From: Henckelia pumila
Lineage: Eukaryota; Streptophyta; Magnoliopsida; Lamiales; Gesneriaceae
NCBI RefSeq assembly: GCF_033568475.1
Contig: NC_133122.1
Location: 180,315,449-180,379,448, forward strand
Direction: 5' to 3'
Length of the DNA stretch: 64,000 bases
Shown here: piece by piece, positions 35,441 to 49,116 of the stretch
How positions within the stretch are numbered: the first letter of the stretch is position 1
Layout of the letters: each line of letters begins with the position of its first letter
Position numbers and translations under genes: made by a program
Notes under the pieces: generated by a model
What the model was told of the DNA's origin: nothing
What the model saw: the letters and a program-made list of their open reading frames with translations, nothing else
The model's database searches: none

Positions 35441-35943
35441 GTACCATGAATCCCCATGTTGAAACCGGGGATTCAGTGTATACATGAGTAGATTGTTTAA
35501 ATTCACAGCTAATAATGTATCATTCCATTAGTTGTAGTCTTTTCATCAGCTAAATCTTAAGCCAATTGTTTGCTCTGTAATTGTATCATACAATTGTAAC
35601 AAATTCTTTTCCAACTAAAATAGGTTATTTTGTTGAAAAAATAAATTATTGAAGGACAAATTTATTAACGATTTTAATTAATAATCAATAATTATTAAAA
35701 ATACACACACATACATGAGCTCTTATGATATCGTTTTACAGGAGTTTTTATTCGACTTAATCAATAAAAAAATATTAAATTTTATTATATAAATAGATTA
35801 AATCGATCACGATAAATATGCGTGGATAAAAGCTAAGAGAAGAAATAAAAAAAAATTCAAAAAAGGAAATAAAGTCCAAAACAAGGCCCAAAGATTGGAA
35901 CCCATTCGGATAGTCTTTCACTGTGCCCGCTGGGATTCTGACG

Positions 35944-36411
35944 ATGTCTACGCTGAAAGAGATTCTGACCCGGCGGCCGGTGGTGGCAACCATCCGACTC
36001 ACCGTGCCCGCAGGCGGAGCAAAACCAGCTCCGCCAGTAGGGCCGGCGCTAGGTCAATACAGGCTGAATCTGATGTCCTTCTGCAAAGACTTCAATGCCA
36101 GGACCCAGAAATACAAGCCCGAAACTCCCATGGCCGTCACCATTACTGCTTTCCAAGACAACACTTTCGAGTTCACCGTCAAATCCCCCTCAGTCACGTG
36201 GTACCTGAAGAAGGCGGCTGGAATCGAAAGCGGCAGCAGCCGCCCCGGTCACGTGAGCGCCTCTACGATCACCCTGAAGCACGTATACGAGATCGCTAAG
36301 ATCAAGCAGAGCGATCCCTACTGTCAGTACATGTCGCTGGAAGCAATTTCTAGGTCGATTATCGGGACTGCGAATTCCATGGGGATTAAAGTTCAGAAGG
36401 AGCTCGATTGA
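35944..36411 (+). CDS. MRPL11: Mitochondrial ribosomal protein uL11m
   Basis: A 155 aa, intronless gene for the L11 protein of the mitochondrial large ribosomal subunit, at the GTPase-associated stalk base where it binds 23S-type rRNA. It shows the N-terminal L11 domain (IRLTVPAGGAKPAPPVGPAL, then LMSFCKDFNART) and the C-terminal RNA-binding domain (FEFTVKSPSVTWYLKKAAG, STITLKHVYEIAKIKQSD and SIIGTANSMGIKV). The start is the ATG at 35944 (MSTLKEIL). An upstream in-frame GTG at 35923 is not needed and would be unusual. The 155 aa length agrees with what I recall for Arabidopsis MRPL11. There is little room for a cleaved presequence. The gene is GC-rich against AT-rich flanks. Confidence 0.92.
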   Translation: MSTLKEILTRRPVVATIRLTVPAGGAKPAPPVGPALGQYRLNLMSFCKDFNARTQKYKPETPMAVTITAFQDNTFEFTVKSPSVTWYLKKAAGIESGSSRPGHVSASTITLKHVYEIAKIKQSDPYCQYMSLEAISRSIIGTANSMGIKVQKELD

Positions 36412-38481
36412 TTTTCAATACGTGTTTCCAGTTATTTAGTTTTGCTTCTTATATTCTTAATTTGGCCCATTTTTTATAAATGACTATTGGTTAAGAATCT
36501 TGTTGGGATTTCAATTTTTGTTTCAGAATTAGCTAAAATGGGTGCCCAAAAAGATTTGAACTTTACTAGTTTTTTTGGTGTTTATGTGTGTGTGTGTTTC
36601 TTGCAGCGTGTAGGTTGTTTTCTTTGTATAGATTTTGCAGCCAAATCATGGATTCTGAAGTGGTGGAAAAGTAATTCTTTGGGGTTACAATGGGATAGGC
36701 ATATTCAAAGAAAAATGATATAGATGCCAAAACAGGGATCATAGAATTAGCAAAACTGAAACTTTGTTCATTTGATAGTTTGTGTTAGTTATTCTGAAAG
36801 GCTATTCATCGTCATCCCTAAGACCACTATAAGCATCCCGCTTCCCATTTCTAAGACTTGTTTGTCTCCCGAATAAGCTATTCGATAATGGAATTCGGTT
36901 TTGTGGTCAGTTAGATTTTCTTCATAGAATGTTTTGATTTGAGATGAAAAACTTGCATCCCTTAGTTTGTTCGGTCATCAACGTGAACTTAATCTAAAGC
37001 CAAAGTGATCTCTTCTAAAAGTGTATGAAGCTGTTTGCTCAGTTTTGCGAAGAAAAAGCTGTGAAGCTTTTCCTAGAATTAATCTCAAACACTACTCCAA
37101 TACAATACAAGGTTGCTTCTACTTTTTTCAAACTAGATTCAGGTAGTTTGGTTGGTTATAAGAATTGTACTGATATGATGTGCTTTTAAGATTCAGAGTG
37201 TACATTCTTCGCCTTGCTAGTCTTGTTTTGTTTCTATATGAATTTTTTGCCTTGTTCATGAAATACTCTGGCTTGATTACGCATTACGGGTTGTTGAAAG
37301 ACTCGGAAAAATGGGTGATTTCCTTCTGTGGGTTCTGCCGGTTTCACTTGTTGCAGCCTTTGAATCCAGCTAAATTTTGAAGTGGAATACTAGGTTCCTG
37401 GTCATCTTTAGTTGCACATTCTTGTTTTTAAAGTGTCATTTATTACAGCTGAAGCCGCGCATTTGGATGAATCCTTGTTGATTTAAGATTTTTATGGCTC
37501 TGCAAATTATTGGGTTTGAATTTTATTCGAGTGCTCATGGATTGCGAGCAGGCTTCCTTGTAGAGAGAGGTTCTCATTAACGCTTGAGTTAATGAATTTC
37601 TCTAAGTTGTACTGAGAAAGTGTAGTAACGGACTGGGAAATCCTTCAAATGTGTCATTGTTGGAAAAGGTCCATCATTGTCAAAATTAAGGATCTTTTAG
37701 CAATTGTGACAAAAGTTAACTGTCAGAGAATAGTCACATGACATTCAAATATTGATGGATTATAAAAAGCTTTATATAATTATCATATCAGTATTATTAT
37801 AACCATGAATTCTAACCTTTGTCTATTATAACCATGAATTCCTAATTGTCAAATTATTTAACCATTAACTAAATAACTTTTATTTGATCATGATTTTGAA
37901 ATGCAACATTTTCAATTTCTTTCATTTGTTTAATCTTTGTATTATTATTATTATTATTTTTACTTTTGAACGAATGTCATAAATAAAAAAAACGGTTCCT
38001 ATTGTCCTGGTCATTAAAGAAATTAAGCTCTAATAAAAATGATTAAATAAATGTGCTTCATGGATCCAGCAATGCTCACGCAACAGAGCAGAATTGATGA
38101 AAGGAAAATTGCAACCGAACCTTTGGGCAGCCGAACGGAAAAGAATATCTGAAACCAATCCGAGATTGCAACCCTCAAGTTTACTATACGAAATAAATAC
38201 AGTAGCAGGAGTGAATGAACAAACCATCTCAAACACCAACATACAGAGGTCCCATCATAATGTCACACAAATTTTACAATCGAACAAGTTCATAATAATG
38301 AATAATATATTATACTATTTATCAACAAACGAAAAAATTATCCGAGGGAAAAAGAAACCAAGTGGTAAAAACATAGAAGGAAAAATGAACACAAATTGAA
38401 GAAGCAAACTGCCTCATCTGAAACAGTAATCCAAGAAACAAGCTCTAGAGGGGGAGGGGAAAGAACGACAAAATTGCAACA
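36412..38481. other. Intergenic, two convergent 3' ends
   Basis: The 3' flank of uL11m (plus) and of the EH gene (minus). I see only a (TTA)n run near 37941-37958, a short direct repeat TATTATAACCATGAATTC at about 37793 and 37824, and no supported gene. Confidence 0.6.
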
Positions 38482-41400
38482 CTAAAATGCTTTCCAACTA
38501 TCTGAATCTTTCTTCGGTGTTTGACCCTCAAGAGATGTCCTAAAAGGCTCGTTAGACCCGAAAGGATCTGCAGCATCATCAAACGAAGGGAAACCGTGAC
38601 CATAGTCAGAATCCCGAGTACTCCGCATGGAATCAAATCTAGTAAACGTGTCTCTTTGAGGTAACGAGCCAAAGTTATAATCAGAATCTGCCGTGCTCCG
38701 GAATGAATCAAATCTTGCGAAGGAGTTTTCTTGGGGTGGAAAGTATCCTTGATCAAAGTCAGAATCTCTAGTGCTTCGCATTGAATCAAATCTTGTCAAA
38801 GACTCACGAGAACCAAAAGGACCACTGTCGCTCATGTTGAAGGAATCGAATCTTGAGAAACTGTTGAATGAATATGGCTCTTCAGAAGCTTCGCTGAACC
38901 CTTTAGGAGAAGTGTTAAAATTGTACATTGGTGTGCTTGGAACTGAATCGGCAAATAGAGTATTCCTGGAAAACATGTCCCCGTGTGGGGAGCTTGCAGA
39001 ATTATAGAGTGGTGTGCTCGGAACTGAATCAAAAAATGGACCCTGCTTTGGAGTGTCCATGCCTGTAGACCCAGTTCTAATTGGATTTAATATGCTGGCA
39101 GAGTTATAGAGTGGAGTGCTAGGAACAGAATCAAAGAATGGACCCTGAGTTGGAGTCGAGTCAACTGTCCTAGATCCAGTTCTTATTGGGTTTAATGCCC
39201 AGTCATCGGGACCAAATAAAGAACTTTCACTACGTCTCTCAAGGTCAGAATCCTGGATTGGAACAGTATGGAGACAAAGTTCAGTGAGCAGCAGCATTTG
39301 AATAAGGGAACTATTTAAAGAAAGACCAACTGGAAATCAAAGCACTTTTAATTGAATAAATACCTTGGGAGTGCCAGGGTTGAAATCCCATGCTGCAACA
39401 GTATCATAATGGGAATCAAAAGAACCCCAACCTGGCTCATCAAAACCTTTCTCCCCAGAAAGTACAGATTCAGCTCTACCATATCCACTGCAAGTATAGA
39501 AAAAATGCCCGCAACAGTTTTAGCAGATCAAAACAACTTTGTATAGAGTTCAGCTCTAGAAGGTCACTCAAAGTATTCAAGTAGAAATATGTAAAAAGCT
39601 GAAAAATCTACGTTAACTAGGAAAAACATTATGAGTTACCCTGGGGTGTCAAATCCATGTGGCGAGCCATTTATATTTACATCCTTCATCAGTTTCAGTT
39701 CTGGCAATTTGTGTGATGGGCTATCAAATGCACTTCCAGATGGACTGTCTGGTGGACTTCTTACTGGTTGCTCCAAGTTTTGATTGTTTGGCCTCTCACT
39801 CTGAGCTAATCTCTCCCCAGAATCATGCACGTCTGATTTTTTATCGTCTTTAGATGGTGACTTTGTGGAACCACTATTATCATATGGAGTAACTTTCTCT
39901 CTAATCAATGCAAATTTTGGTTTGGGAGGTGCAATCACATTTTCCACATCAAGCGTAAGCTCTTTGACATATTGGAATCCTGGATCAAAAAAGAAGGTTA
40001 GGTGACAAATGAATAAATGCCAAACTGCCACAGATATGTTTAACATGTTCAAAATATGACTGTATAGAGCACTAAAAGAGTACCTTCATCTTCAAACTTA
40101 TCCCAGACATCATCCCAATCAGCAGCTGTTCCTTCAATGCCAGGTTGCCAACCTGTAAGAGAAATTCAACCGAGACAAGCATTAAACCAGAATCCATTGA
40201 TAGCATCCTTCACAATATAAGCATTAAATCAGAATCTGTTGATAGAATCCTTCACAAGATATATTATCATTTCAATGGAATATACTATTCTTTGACTCCT
40301 GAATACTTTAATTTAGGATATCATAATAACCAGATAAACAGAAACGGTGTTACAGGATTCAACACATATTTCATCAACAACCTGATTAACACCTACGATT
40401 AGTGACACATGAAAAGTGGCACTCCTAATATTTCAATTATGACCGATGGTGGAGAAAATCAGATACGATCCAGTCTGCCCTTAACGAGACATACCAAATG
40501 GAAGCTCAACGAGTGAGGTTGGTTTTCCACGCAACCCATAAGTTTTGCACCGTTCATTCAAGGCTTTCACCAGTTCCTCGAGATCTGACTGGATTTGATT
40601 TACTCGTTCCTGTAGCCACACATTTCAGACTCTGAAAAAATTCATTCTCATTTTGATGAAACTAACAAAAGGTATATTACCTGAATACCATCAGCATTAT
40701 CTTGTTCCAATTTGACAATTGTTCGGTATAGTTCCATTTTTTTATCCTACACACAGTTATCAAACTGACATTTTTAAATTAAACATTCAAAAAGCATGGA
40801 AAGCTTGCAAGACATAACATAAAGGGTCAAAAATACCTGAATATCACGAAATGTAGCTTCTTCAATGGTTAATTTAGATGCCACGTCACCAACCTGTTTG
40901 TATTTTTCTTCATATTTCCTTGCTAATGAGTCAGCCTAGAGAAAGGTTCAGTTAATTGGGTCCAACAAGTATCAGTCATCACAGGGAAAAGTACATCGTC
41001 TTTAAAAGCAATACCTCTTTTTTGTCAGCTACAACTTTCTCGGTGATCTCATTCAAACGATTATCGCATCTGCTTTTGTACAGTATCTAGCAGAAAATGG
41101 CAGCATTAAAAAAGCCCGTGTATGATGCATTTTCAATGGAAATTTTTCATCTTCCCAATGTATATAGCTAGTCACATCCTAGAAAAGAATTTTTGGCTTG
41201 AAAACTTGATTAACGTAACATGGTATATCTTATTTTTGAAACTCAAAATCAAGACAGGTATAAGAGAACTTGTAAATCTGACCAAGGTCATCAGAAGATT
41301 CAATAGTGGCTCCCTGCATCAGATTGAGCCAACATTATCATTGTGCAACTGATATTAAGAAAACTCACAAGTTCTTGCATCTTGGTTTGATAATACTGAA

Positions 41401-44400
41401 TTTTCTGTTTAGCTTCTAAAATATCTTTTTCCAAATCTGCTACCTGCAATAAAAATGATGAAAAGAAACTGAATAAGCAAAGGTTCATGGAGACATGAAG
41501 AGAGTGATTTTTATTTCATTTTCTTCTCTTTAAACTAGTATAGGCATACGCCAAAACTGTAGGGATACGTAATCCTACTGGAAGATACAAACTGGATATT
41601 TTATCATCAGTTTAACAGCAGACATTTAACTCAACGTAAATTCATGGAACTACACAAATAAGAATTAACGATTAATTCAACTCAACATCCATAATAATGC
41701 ACATAACCTATCAATACACAGACTGGACGAAGCAGGCCCAGAACAGGGTCACAAGGCCATTATCCAAATTGCGCTTTATAGTTTTCACCACGACAGATCT
41801 ATAGTCCTGTCGGGTACAAAGAGTGGGAAAACCTTAGCATCAGCATCAAAATGAATTTTTATATCATTTGAGTCCAGGCATACCTTACTGCTTACAATAA
41901 TACAGACAAAACGAAAGCACAAAATGATAGATAAGCTATACGCCTCCAAAACTCAGCCTTGAAAATGTTGATCATCCTCTACATTGACACCCAATAATTA
42001 TGACCAAAGAAAGATCAACATGCAAGCGAAAGGAAAGTAAAAACACGACACAGCTTCTGAAAATAGACAATGAATTCTCTTCGCATTACTCTCGTGAGAA
42101 TCAGCTACACTGGGCGACCTAAGAAATGTACAAACTAGTTATCCAAAACAACAGTACGAAGTTCAAAAATCAAGAATAAGATCATAAAATAAAACTTCAG
42201 ACTGCGAGCCTATTCGTGTCTCTTAGTTTGTAGATCATTTGGTCTGATGGGACAAGTAAATTCAACTACTGGAAAGAAACTAATGCCTCGGATAGGAACT
42301 AAATGGATTAGATAATTAACTCAAGAACTAGTCTCGGAGCATCCTATGGTATAGCCTGTGAAAGATACAGATTTAAAGCCTAAATTCATGGAACGATGCA
42401 TAGATAGAGCAATAGAGATATACTGCAAAAATCATCCTCGTGATAAAACACTCAAGGGACTAGTCTAACACTTCACGCCAAACATGCAATGTTTGAGTTT
42501 ATTTTTGAAGGGCTACGGTTTGATTCCTCTGATTTTCTGAGTTTAATTCGAAAAGTGAATTCCATTTATCAAATATCTACATGATTCGCAATTGTGATAT
42601 CAGAACTTGACAAAAGCTCTGTGATGAAGTCCTTACAGTCAGGTAAAGTTTATTACTGCAGTCAACTCAAAGACTAAGAGAAACAACTTGCAATCTAACT
42701 CAATGAGGCCACCAAGATGACAATACATCTCCAAGAGAAAAAAGTACCACGAGGTAATCATATTGATCTACTTCTGGAACATTAGTAAGAATTCACCATG
42801 GAAACGGGCAAAGACATGATGAGAACATATCCGCAAACAAGTATCATAAATTATTTACTTGACCAACATCCCACGCTACTTTCACAATCCAAGGAAAAGA
42901 AAAGAAAGATGGAAACACAACCACTATGACCACCGCCATATACTCGTAATGTATAATAACATGCATAGCATTTGCTTGATAAATTCAAAATTCCACTATC
43001 TTTCAAAGCTAACTAGCGGTTTCTTTCCCACAATGTTTTAACTATACTAGTAAAGCATGCATTTTGACAGTAAATCAATAACAGTCATAGATCATCAATC
43101 AAAAGGTTCTATAAATATACATATATCAGTATATCACATGACCTACAATGCCATATCTAGATTATAGATATACCAAAGTCCCAAAATCATCAAGTTGTAG
43201 AATCAAAGCCTGAAATCATGGTATGAATTGTCACTCAGTAGCTAAAAAGGGAGGAATGATAATGGAATGGCAAAGGAGAAAGCGAGTCCAGAATATCTGG
43301 AAGAAGTAACAATCACCTGTTTCTCTGCATTCTTTGCCTCCTCAAACTTTTTATTCAGGGAATCCTGCTCCTCTGTGCTGAGTTGATCTACAAGATGCTT
43401 CTCTAGATCGGGAACTTTGGGCTTTTGTTGGACTGGTGCATCAGGCTGGGGAACAGGACCTGGACGAGGAGGCCTGCCTCCACCAACAGAAGAAATTGGT
43501 CGTGCATTCCTAGCCCCTGGGGGTTGTTGGAAGCCTGATTATAGATGCCAGTTTATCAAGGGTTGTGAATAAGATTCATATATAAATGCTCAAGATTTGA
43601 CGTGTAAAACATTAACCAGCAGGAGGTCTCCAAGATGTATTGCCATATGACGCAGCAGGTTGACTGGAGGCAGACAATGTCTCGTCAAATATAAGATTGG
43701 GGAGCGCTGCTGGAATAGGCCGCCCTTCCCTATACCGTTCCATCAAATAGAGAGCAATGCAGAATTCCCTCAAAGAAAGCATGCTATCATTGTCTTGGTC
43801 AGACAAGTCCCAGACCTGCTTTAAGACCTCTATTAAAACAAATAAAACAACAGAAGTAAGATAATGAAAAAGTGCGTCAATTAACAAAACAGAAAGTTTA
43901 TAAGTGAAGAACCAGGATTGCACTCAGCCTCGTTGCTACCAGCAATAAAATTTAAATTTTAGCTTTCAAAATTTGAAATATAATAATCTTACATCGACAC
44001 CATACAGAAGTAAATAACAGATTGAAAAGGATAGGACGAACATAGGGAATTTAAAAATTCATGTTATTTGAAACATTTTCTCCCTGAATTCTTCTCCTTT
44101 TCAAATAAAAGGGGTCAGGAGTGAAATGATGATGAATCTAATTCACATTAATTTGGAACTTAGGCAATAAAAATCATGATATTTGGAGAATAAATAGAGG
44201 AGTCAATTTTCCTTGTTACAAGCCCATTATTATTGTTACTGGTCTCACAATCTTGAACATCCATTTTTTCTACAATGTGCTATTGAACTATAATTCTGTC
44301 CGCTGCCAATTTTTTTTAAAGCTTTCAGCATGGCTAAATAAACTACAATCAGTGAATTAATTGCAACAACACTTGAGCATGCAGGTTGTAGCTTTTCACG

Positions 44401-47400
44401 AAAAAATTAGTTAATAGCATGACGAAGCTCATGTAGAAATATATAACTTCCTAACCAAAAATATACGCTACCAAAGTAGCAGGTAAACCAGGCCATTTTT
44501 ACTCATTACAGCTTTGTCATCTTGCCCCAAAATAACCTCAGATGGACAAGTCTAAAATAATTTTTCGAATGATAAATATTTTGTTAAATTCCGCACTGAT
44601 GGAGGTTCTTCCAAATAACAGACTAACATGTTTAAACAATTTGGTATATCATCTAATGAATGAGAAAGATGACAAATTTTCAGGAAAATTATTCTTATGA
44701 ATTGATCAAAACATAAATCAAAGTATATAACACTTCAGAATCAATTTTATCAAAAACCAAACACTACTTTTTATTGAAAAGCATTTATTCTCCAGGTTCA
44801 ATATCAACAGTTAACTTCACATAATGAAGAAACAGTCATGTGAAAAAGGTGTAACCCAGTCCAAAATCTAATCTAATCTAAACCAGAAAAAAGTCTAATC
44901 CAAATCATAGGACTTTGATGAAGCAGAGCATACCTCGTGGTAGCCTCCAACTCAGGAATAAGTTACGCGCCTGTTCACCAGTAATTTTCCCATCTCTGTC
45001 AGTGTCGACTTGCACAAATACCTTGCTGTACTTTTGAACATCTGATGGAGTAATCTTAGGCCATGGGGGCTGAGTTTGAACAGAAGTAAGATTTCCAGCT
45101 GGAACAGGAGGTACAGGGGGTTTTTTAGCAGAGATTTGTTGGTTTGCTTTCCCTGTGGACTGGAATTGTTGAGCTTGAATAGCTGGAGGCTGAGGAACAA
45201 CAGTTTGCTTAGTAGGTAGAGTTCCAGCTGACGAGTCAGCCATGCTGCCAGCAGAATATGCAATAGCTGAGGGGTTCTGCTTTGGTTCAGAAGGTGTCAC
45301 CGAGAACACATCCCCAAAAACTGAGTCCGGAGAGAAGCCGTTTCCAGAAGGTTTATGTTGTTTTGAGTCTTCCTTTCCAACCTGGGGGCCCAAGAAAACC
45401 GTATCATTTGGCTTGGATGAAGAAGTTTCCGCCAACCCAGTCATTTCTGAAGGTTTTGATTGTGCAGCAGATGACATAGGTCCAAATCCACCCTCTGTTG
45501 TGGAAGAACTTAGGTTTCTGTTAGAGACTTGAGAGGAAATTCCAGCAGAGTAAGCATTAGTACTACCAGAAAATGAATCAGAGGAGCTAGGGCGATGAGG
45601 AACAAAACTAGAACCTGACCCAGTCAATCCTTGGCTTGAAATGCCTGGTTGAGACTGGAAGCCATAACTAGGAGCTGGGGGCTGAGGTGGCCTCACGAAT
45701 TGGCCTTGCTGAGATTGAAATCCACGTGGACCACTCACACCAATACCTTGATTAGAGATTGGAGTGGCACTCAGCTGCGTAGGAGATGCAACAGCCGTCA
45801 AATTTGACTGAGGACTAGGAGTAGCTGCAAGATTTATCTCCGGAGCAGGGATTTTAGCTGAAGCTGGACCATATAAAGCAGCTTTCACAATATCTGGGGT
45901 CAAATCTCGTTTACTTTGTGCCACCGTAACAAGTTTCAAAGCATTATAAAATTCCGAACGACCTAGGAAACCAGTTCTGTTTTGATCAGCATATGTCCAT
46001 ATCTGCACAAAACCCACTGAAGTAATGTTACGGAACAAACTACAGAAAATATACTCAAAAGGAAGACATCCAAAGAACCACAAGAAAATTTAATGAATCT
46101 AGGCCTAAATATTTCATTGTCACAGTTATGTTAAAGTTATAATAGCTCCACCACTCAAAAAATAGGCAAATCCCTGCTGTAGCTATGCAGGCATCCACCC
46201 GCGATCACAATTCATATGCCGCAGGAATAAAAGGATTACATAATAATCTATAGTAAATGTGTTCGCAAGAGCTAAAAGCCTAAAACCATTTTACTAATTC
46301 ATTCAGTTGAACTATTGGTACGGCAGATGAAAAAATATGTTAGGCAACTGGCATCACATCAGAGAGTAAGGAATAGCTGTGGGGCAGTAAACCGCAACAG
46401 AATCTGGCAAAAACCAGGACTACATAATGAAAGACAATAAGCAGTGCCCTTTCAAATCATAAATTTGTGTTTGAAATCTCTCTCTGTCCCCAGGCATTAT
46501 GGACAAACTATATAGCCCAAAGTTTGAGAATTATTTGACAACTTCAACTCACATGAAAAGATAAGAGGGTAATAGCTTTGTGTGGGAAGAAAGGGAACGG
46601 ACATGGTTCCTTTCTTACAAGCACATCCTCCCTCCCTCTGTAAGTTGCAAAAGAAGTTCTCTCAATTAGAAGTTTGTGCTTTAACCCCAGTCAATTAACC
46701 CTTCAATACCTTCAACATTATGTATATTCCTTTTACATAACAGTTACAATTACAATTATCAACCTCCAATTCCTGGCTATTACCCTTATCTGTACAACTC
46801 CTAACGGGCCTAGAGTGATAAATAGAAAAAGATAGATAAAATGGGGACAGATGTTCATTAAAAAAAAACAGAAGCAGATGGGCATGATTCTCCAAAATCA
46901 ATTCGTCCAGCTCCGAGTTCTAACTCAGATGGATGGCTGAAGTAAGGCAACATAAAGGAAGCAAACCCATCAGAATGAAACCACATTACTCACAGTCAAA
47001 GATATAACTTTGAGCTGATATGTAACAACTAACAATTTGAGATACGGGATTTCATTACAATACGAACAAAAGAGACCCCACATTTCACATAAAAGGCAAC
47101 GCCAACCAACCTTTTCTACAAGCCTTGGTTCTCAAATTTGAATTAACCATAGTTTTCACAGTGGATAATTTACTAGCCCATCTACCTCAAATGGTAAATA
47201 CAATTTCAGAAAATAGTTCCTCAAAAGTAACCAGAGATGAAAATGAAGATAAATGTCGTGGTTGACAAAATTCAGATAGCAGTAAGTCAGTGTGAATTTA
47301 AAATTACTAAAGCAGCAAGTAACAAGTAAACAGCGAACGATGAGATCAGAATCAATGAGGCGCCACGACTGTGATAGATTATTTCACAGAAATAAATGGC

Positions 47401-47536
47401 AAATGAACGGATGGACCTGTGCGAGAACTCGTTGGGGTAGATTGGATGCTTTGAAGAAGGCAACAGCCTCGTTTCCGCTAATCCGACCATCTCGATCCGT
47501 GTCCGCCATCTGAAAGTAAGCCTCGAATTTTTCCAT
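38482..47536 (-). CDS. EH-domain endocytic protein (AtEH/Pan1 type), 13 exons
   Basis: Related to Eps15/Pan1 and the plant AtEH1/AtEH2 subunits of the TPLATE complex, which drives clathrin-mediated endocytosis at the plasma membrane. Exons (minus strand): 47536-47417, 46002-44934, 43829-43617, 43534-43317, 41443-41369, 41086-41015, 40935-40837, 40746-40681, 40609-40495, 40152-40084, 39979-39640, 39487-39364, 39252-38482; 3,351 nt, 1,116 aa, all phases joining. EH domain 1 has EF-hand loop DTDRDGRISGNE (12-23) and IWTYADQNRTGFL. EH domain 2 (near 365-455) has DTDRDGKITGEQ, with Gln in the last loop position, and DLSDQDNDSMLSLREF. A Gln/Pro/Ser-rich linker separates them. Exons 4-9 give a coiled coil. 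The C-terminal exon carries two repeat sets, DSVPSTPLYN (x3) and RFDS...STRDSDY (x4). Seven consecutive exons are shorter than 120 bp. Confidence 0.93.
38600..39170 (-). repeat. Two in-frame repeat sets in EH protein C-terminus
   Basis: The last exon encodes three copies of a FFDSVPSTPLYNSAS-type unit (about 39145-38925), with NPIRTGS before two of them, then four copies of a RFDSMRSTRDSDYG-type unit (about 38850-38600), spaced about 66-75 bp. The nucleotide copies are still recognisable, so this is repeat expansion within a disordered tail. Confidence 0.8.
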
Positions 47537-48606
47537 GATTGCACAGCGGATCTGCGAAATGATCTCAGCTTCTCGTTTCCCCCGAGGAGTAATTCACAAA
47601 GTAACTAGGCGAAATTGAGAGGGATTACAAGAACCCTAACATAAATTTCAGAAAACAAATAGGGGTCAATCAATCAATCAAAATTCAAAACCACCCGGAT
47701 TGCACCATTTACATACGGTCACATTTCAAGGAGCGCAGCGAATCGATTTGAACGGGAAGATTTTAGCAGCAAATCGGGTAATGAATGGGCAGATCGCGGA
47801 GGATTCAAAGGGCAAAGCAAGTCGATTCGTGTTTTCGGAGGATGACGTCAGAGCCGTGTGGGTGGTTTCTATGTTCGTGTTGGAAGCACAGCTCGGCACT
47901 GTGCATCGGCTTCGAGTTCGGGATGGATGTAATAGCATACTTTAATAATGATTTTTATTCTTTTTCGATTCCAAATAAAAATAAATAATAATAATATTTT
48001 ACTTCAATTTTTTACATATACGAAAGTAAATTTGCTTGATTTAATATTAATTCACAGATAATTTTTATTGTGTTTCTTTGTGATTTTGTTTTTCTATTTT
48101 ATTAAATTTTACTCGTGTATCTTTTCATTTCTTGTAATTTAGTTGATTTTCATTGAGAATGTTTATGAAACATTGACATGTATAGTTATATTAGCACAAT
48201 ATCAAATTGTTGCACGTGATGTCGAAATTGTCAAACAAATTAAATATAGCGTTGAAGATTAAAATTTAAAATAAAAGATCCAAAAAAAAATTAAAAAAAA
48301 ACATATAAACAAAAATGACATCTTCAGATATTACTTTATTTTTAAGTTTAGTTATATATTAATATTAACATGACTACTTAACACTCTTCTCATTTAAGTG
48401 TTGTGTATGTATCGCCAATAAATTGATTTTAATATTGGATTGAATAGAAAATTTTACAGAGTGTGTTGGATTTTTTGTTCCGACGTGTGAGTGCAATTGC
48501 CCATATCAGACATTTATCATTATATGATGTTTAAATTGTTATATGGGTTGAAAGGTTTGATGTTTAGTTTCTTACACTATTTGAAAAGTTTGACATGTAT
48601 TGCTAT
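47537..48606. other. EH gene 5' flank and AT-rich spacer
   Basis: 47537-47940 is relatively GC-balanced and probably holds the EH gene promoter and 5' UTR (minus strand). A frame continues open upstream of the chosen ATG for at least 14 codons without another Met, so the ATG at 47536 is the best start. 47940-48606 is AT-rich; 48040-48330 resembles an eroded foldback MITE. No gene seen. Confidence 0.5.
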
Positions 48607-48714
48607 TGTAATAACTTGTATCTTATTTTAAGTCAATGAGATGTTGAACATGGTCAAGGGTGACTGACTAAACAAATCAAGGGATTTAGTGGAATTAAAA
48701 TGTGAATTCTAGGC

Positions 48715-49108
48715 TTCGGAACCACCGAAGTGTAGTTCAAAGGCAGCGAAATAGACCTTTGGTATGATCGGATGTATGGCAAGTTCGGAAGGTCCGAACT
48801 CTCCTACTTCGAAAGCAACGAAGTATGCATGATTTGTTCGAAAGCTAAGGGACAGTTCGAAACCTCCGATCCCTACCAGACAAGTAAGCCGATGAGTTTA
48901 TGATTATATGTAGGTCGTGTGGCAGATCGAAATGTTCGAAGTCCCGATCGGAGCTTCCGAAGCCAGTTGTCAGTTAGTTGTCCATGCATCGGTGACTCAT
49001 CCATTGCATGCATAGTTCGGAACGTCCAAAAAGAGGAGTTCGGAGCATTCGAACTCGGACACTTAGATACATGTCAAGCATGCAGAGTTCGAAAGATCCG
49101 AACCCGAG
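48715..49108 (+). repeat. Decayed TTCGGA/TCCGAA palindrome array in solo LTR
   Basis: About nine units survive, for example GTTCGGAAGGTCCGAAC, GATCGGAGCTTCCGAAG and GTTCGGAACGTCC, in the same place relative to the TATA-like block as in the other two LTRs. Many units show CpG-type decay (TTCGAA in place of TTCGGA). Confidence 0.75.
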
Positions 49109-49116
49109 TTCGTACC

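Noticed and set aside
35923-35943. Upstream GTG start for uL11m
   Set aside because: Plant nuclear genes rarely use GTG. The ATG at 35944 gives 155 aa, the family length.
41280-41316. Possible extra EH exon encoding GATIESSDDL
   Set aside because: It has weak splice signals and would break phase between QEL and ILYKSRCDNRL, which join directly as in the family.
47700-47945. Plus-strand gene overlapping the EH promoter
   Set aside because: No recognisable domain; frames on both strands are short and fall in a likely 5' flank.
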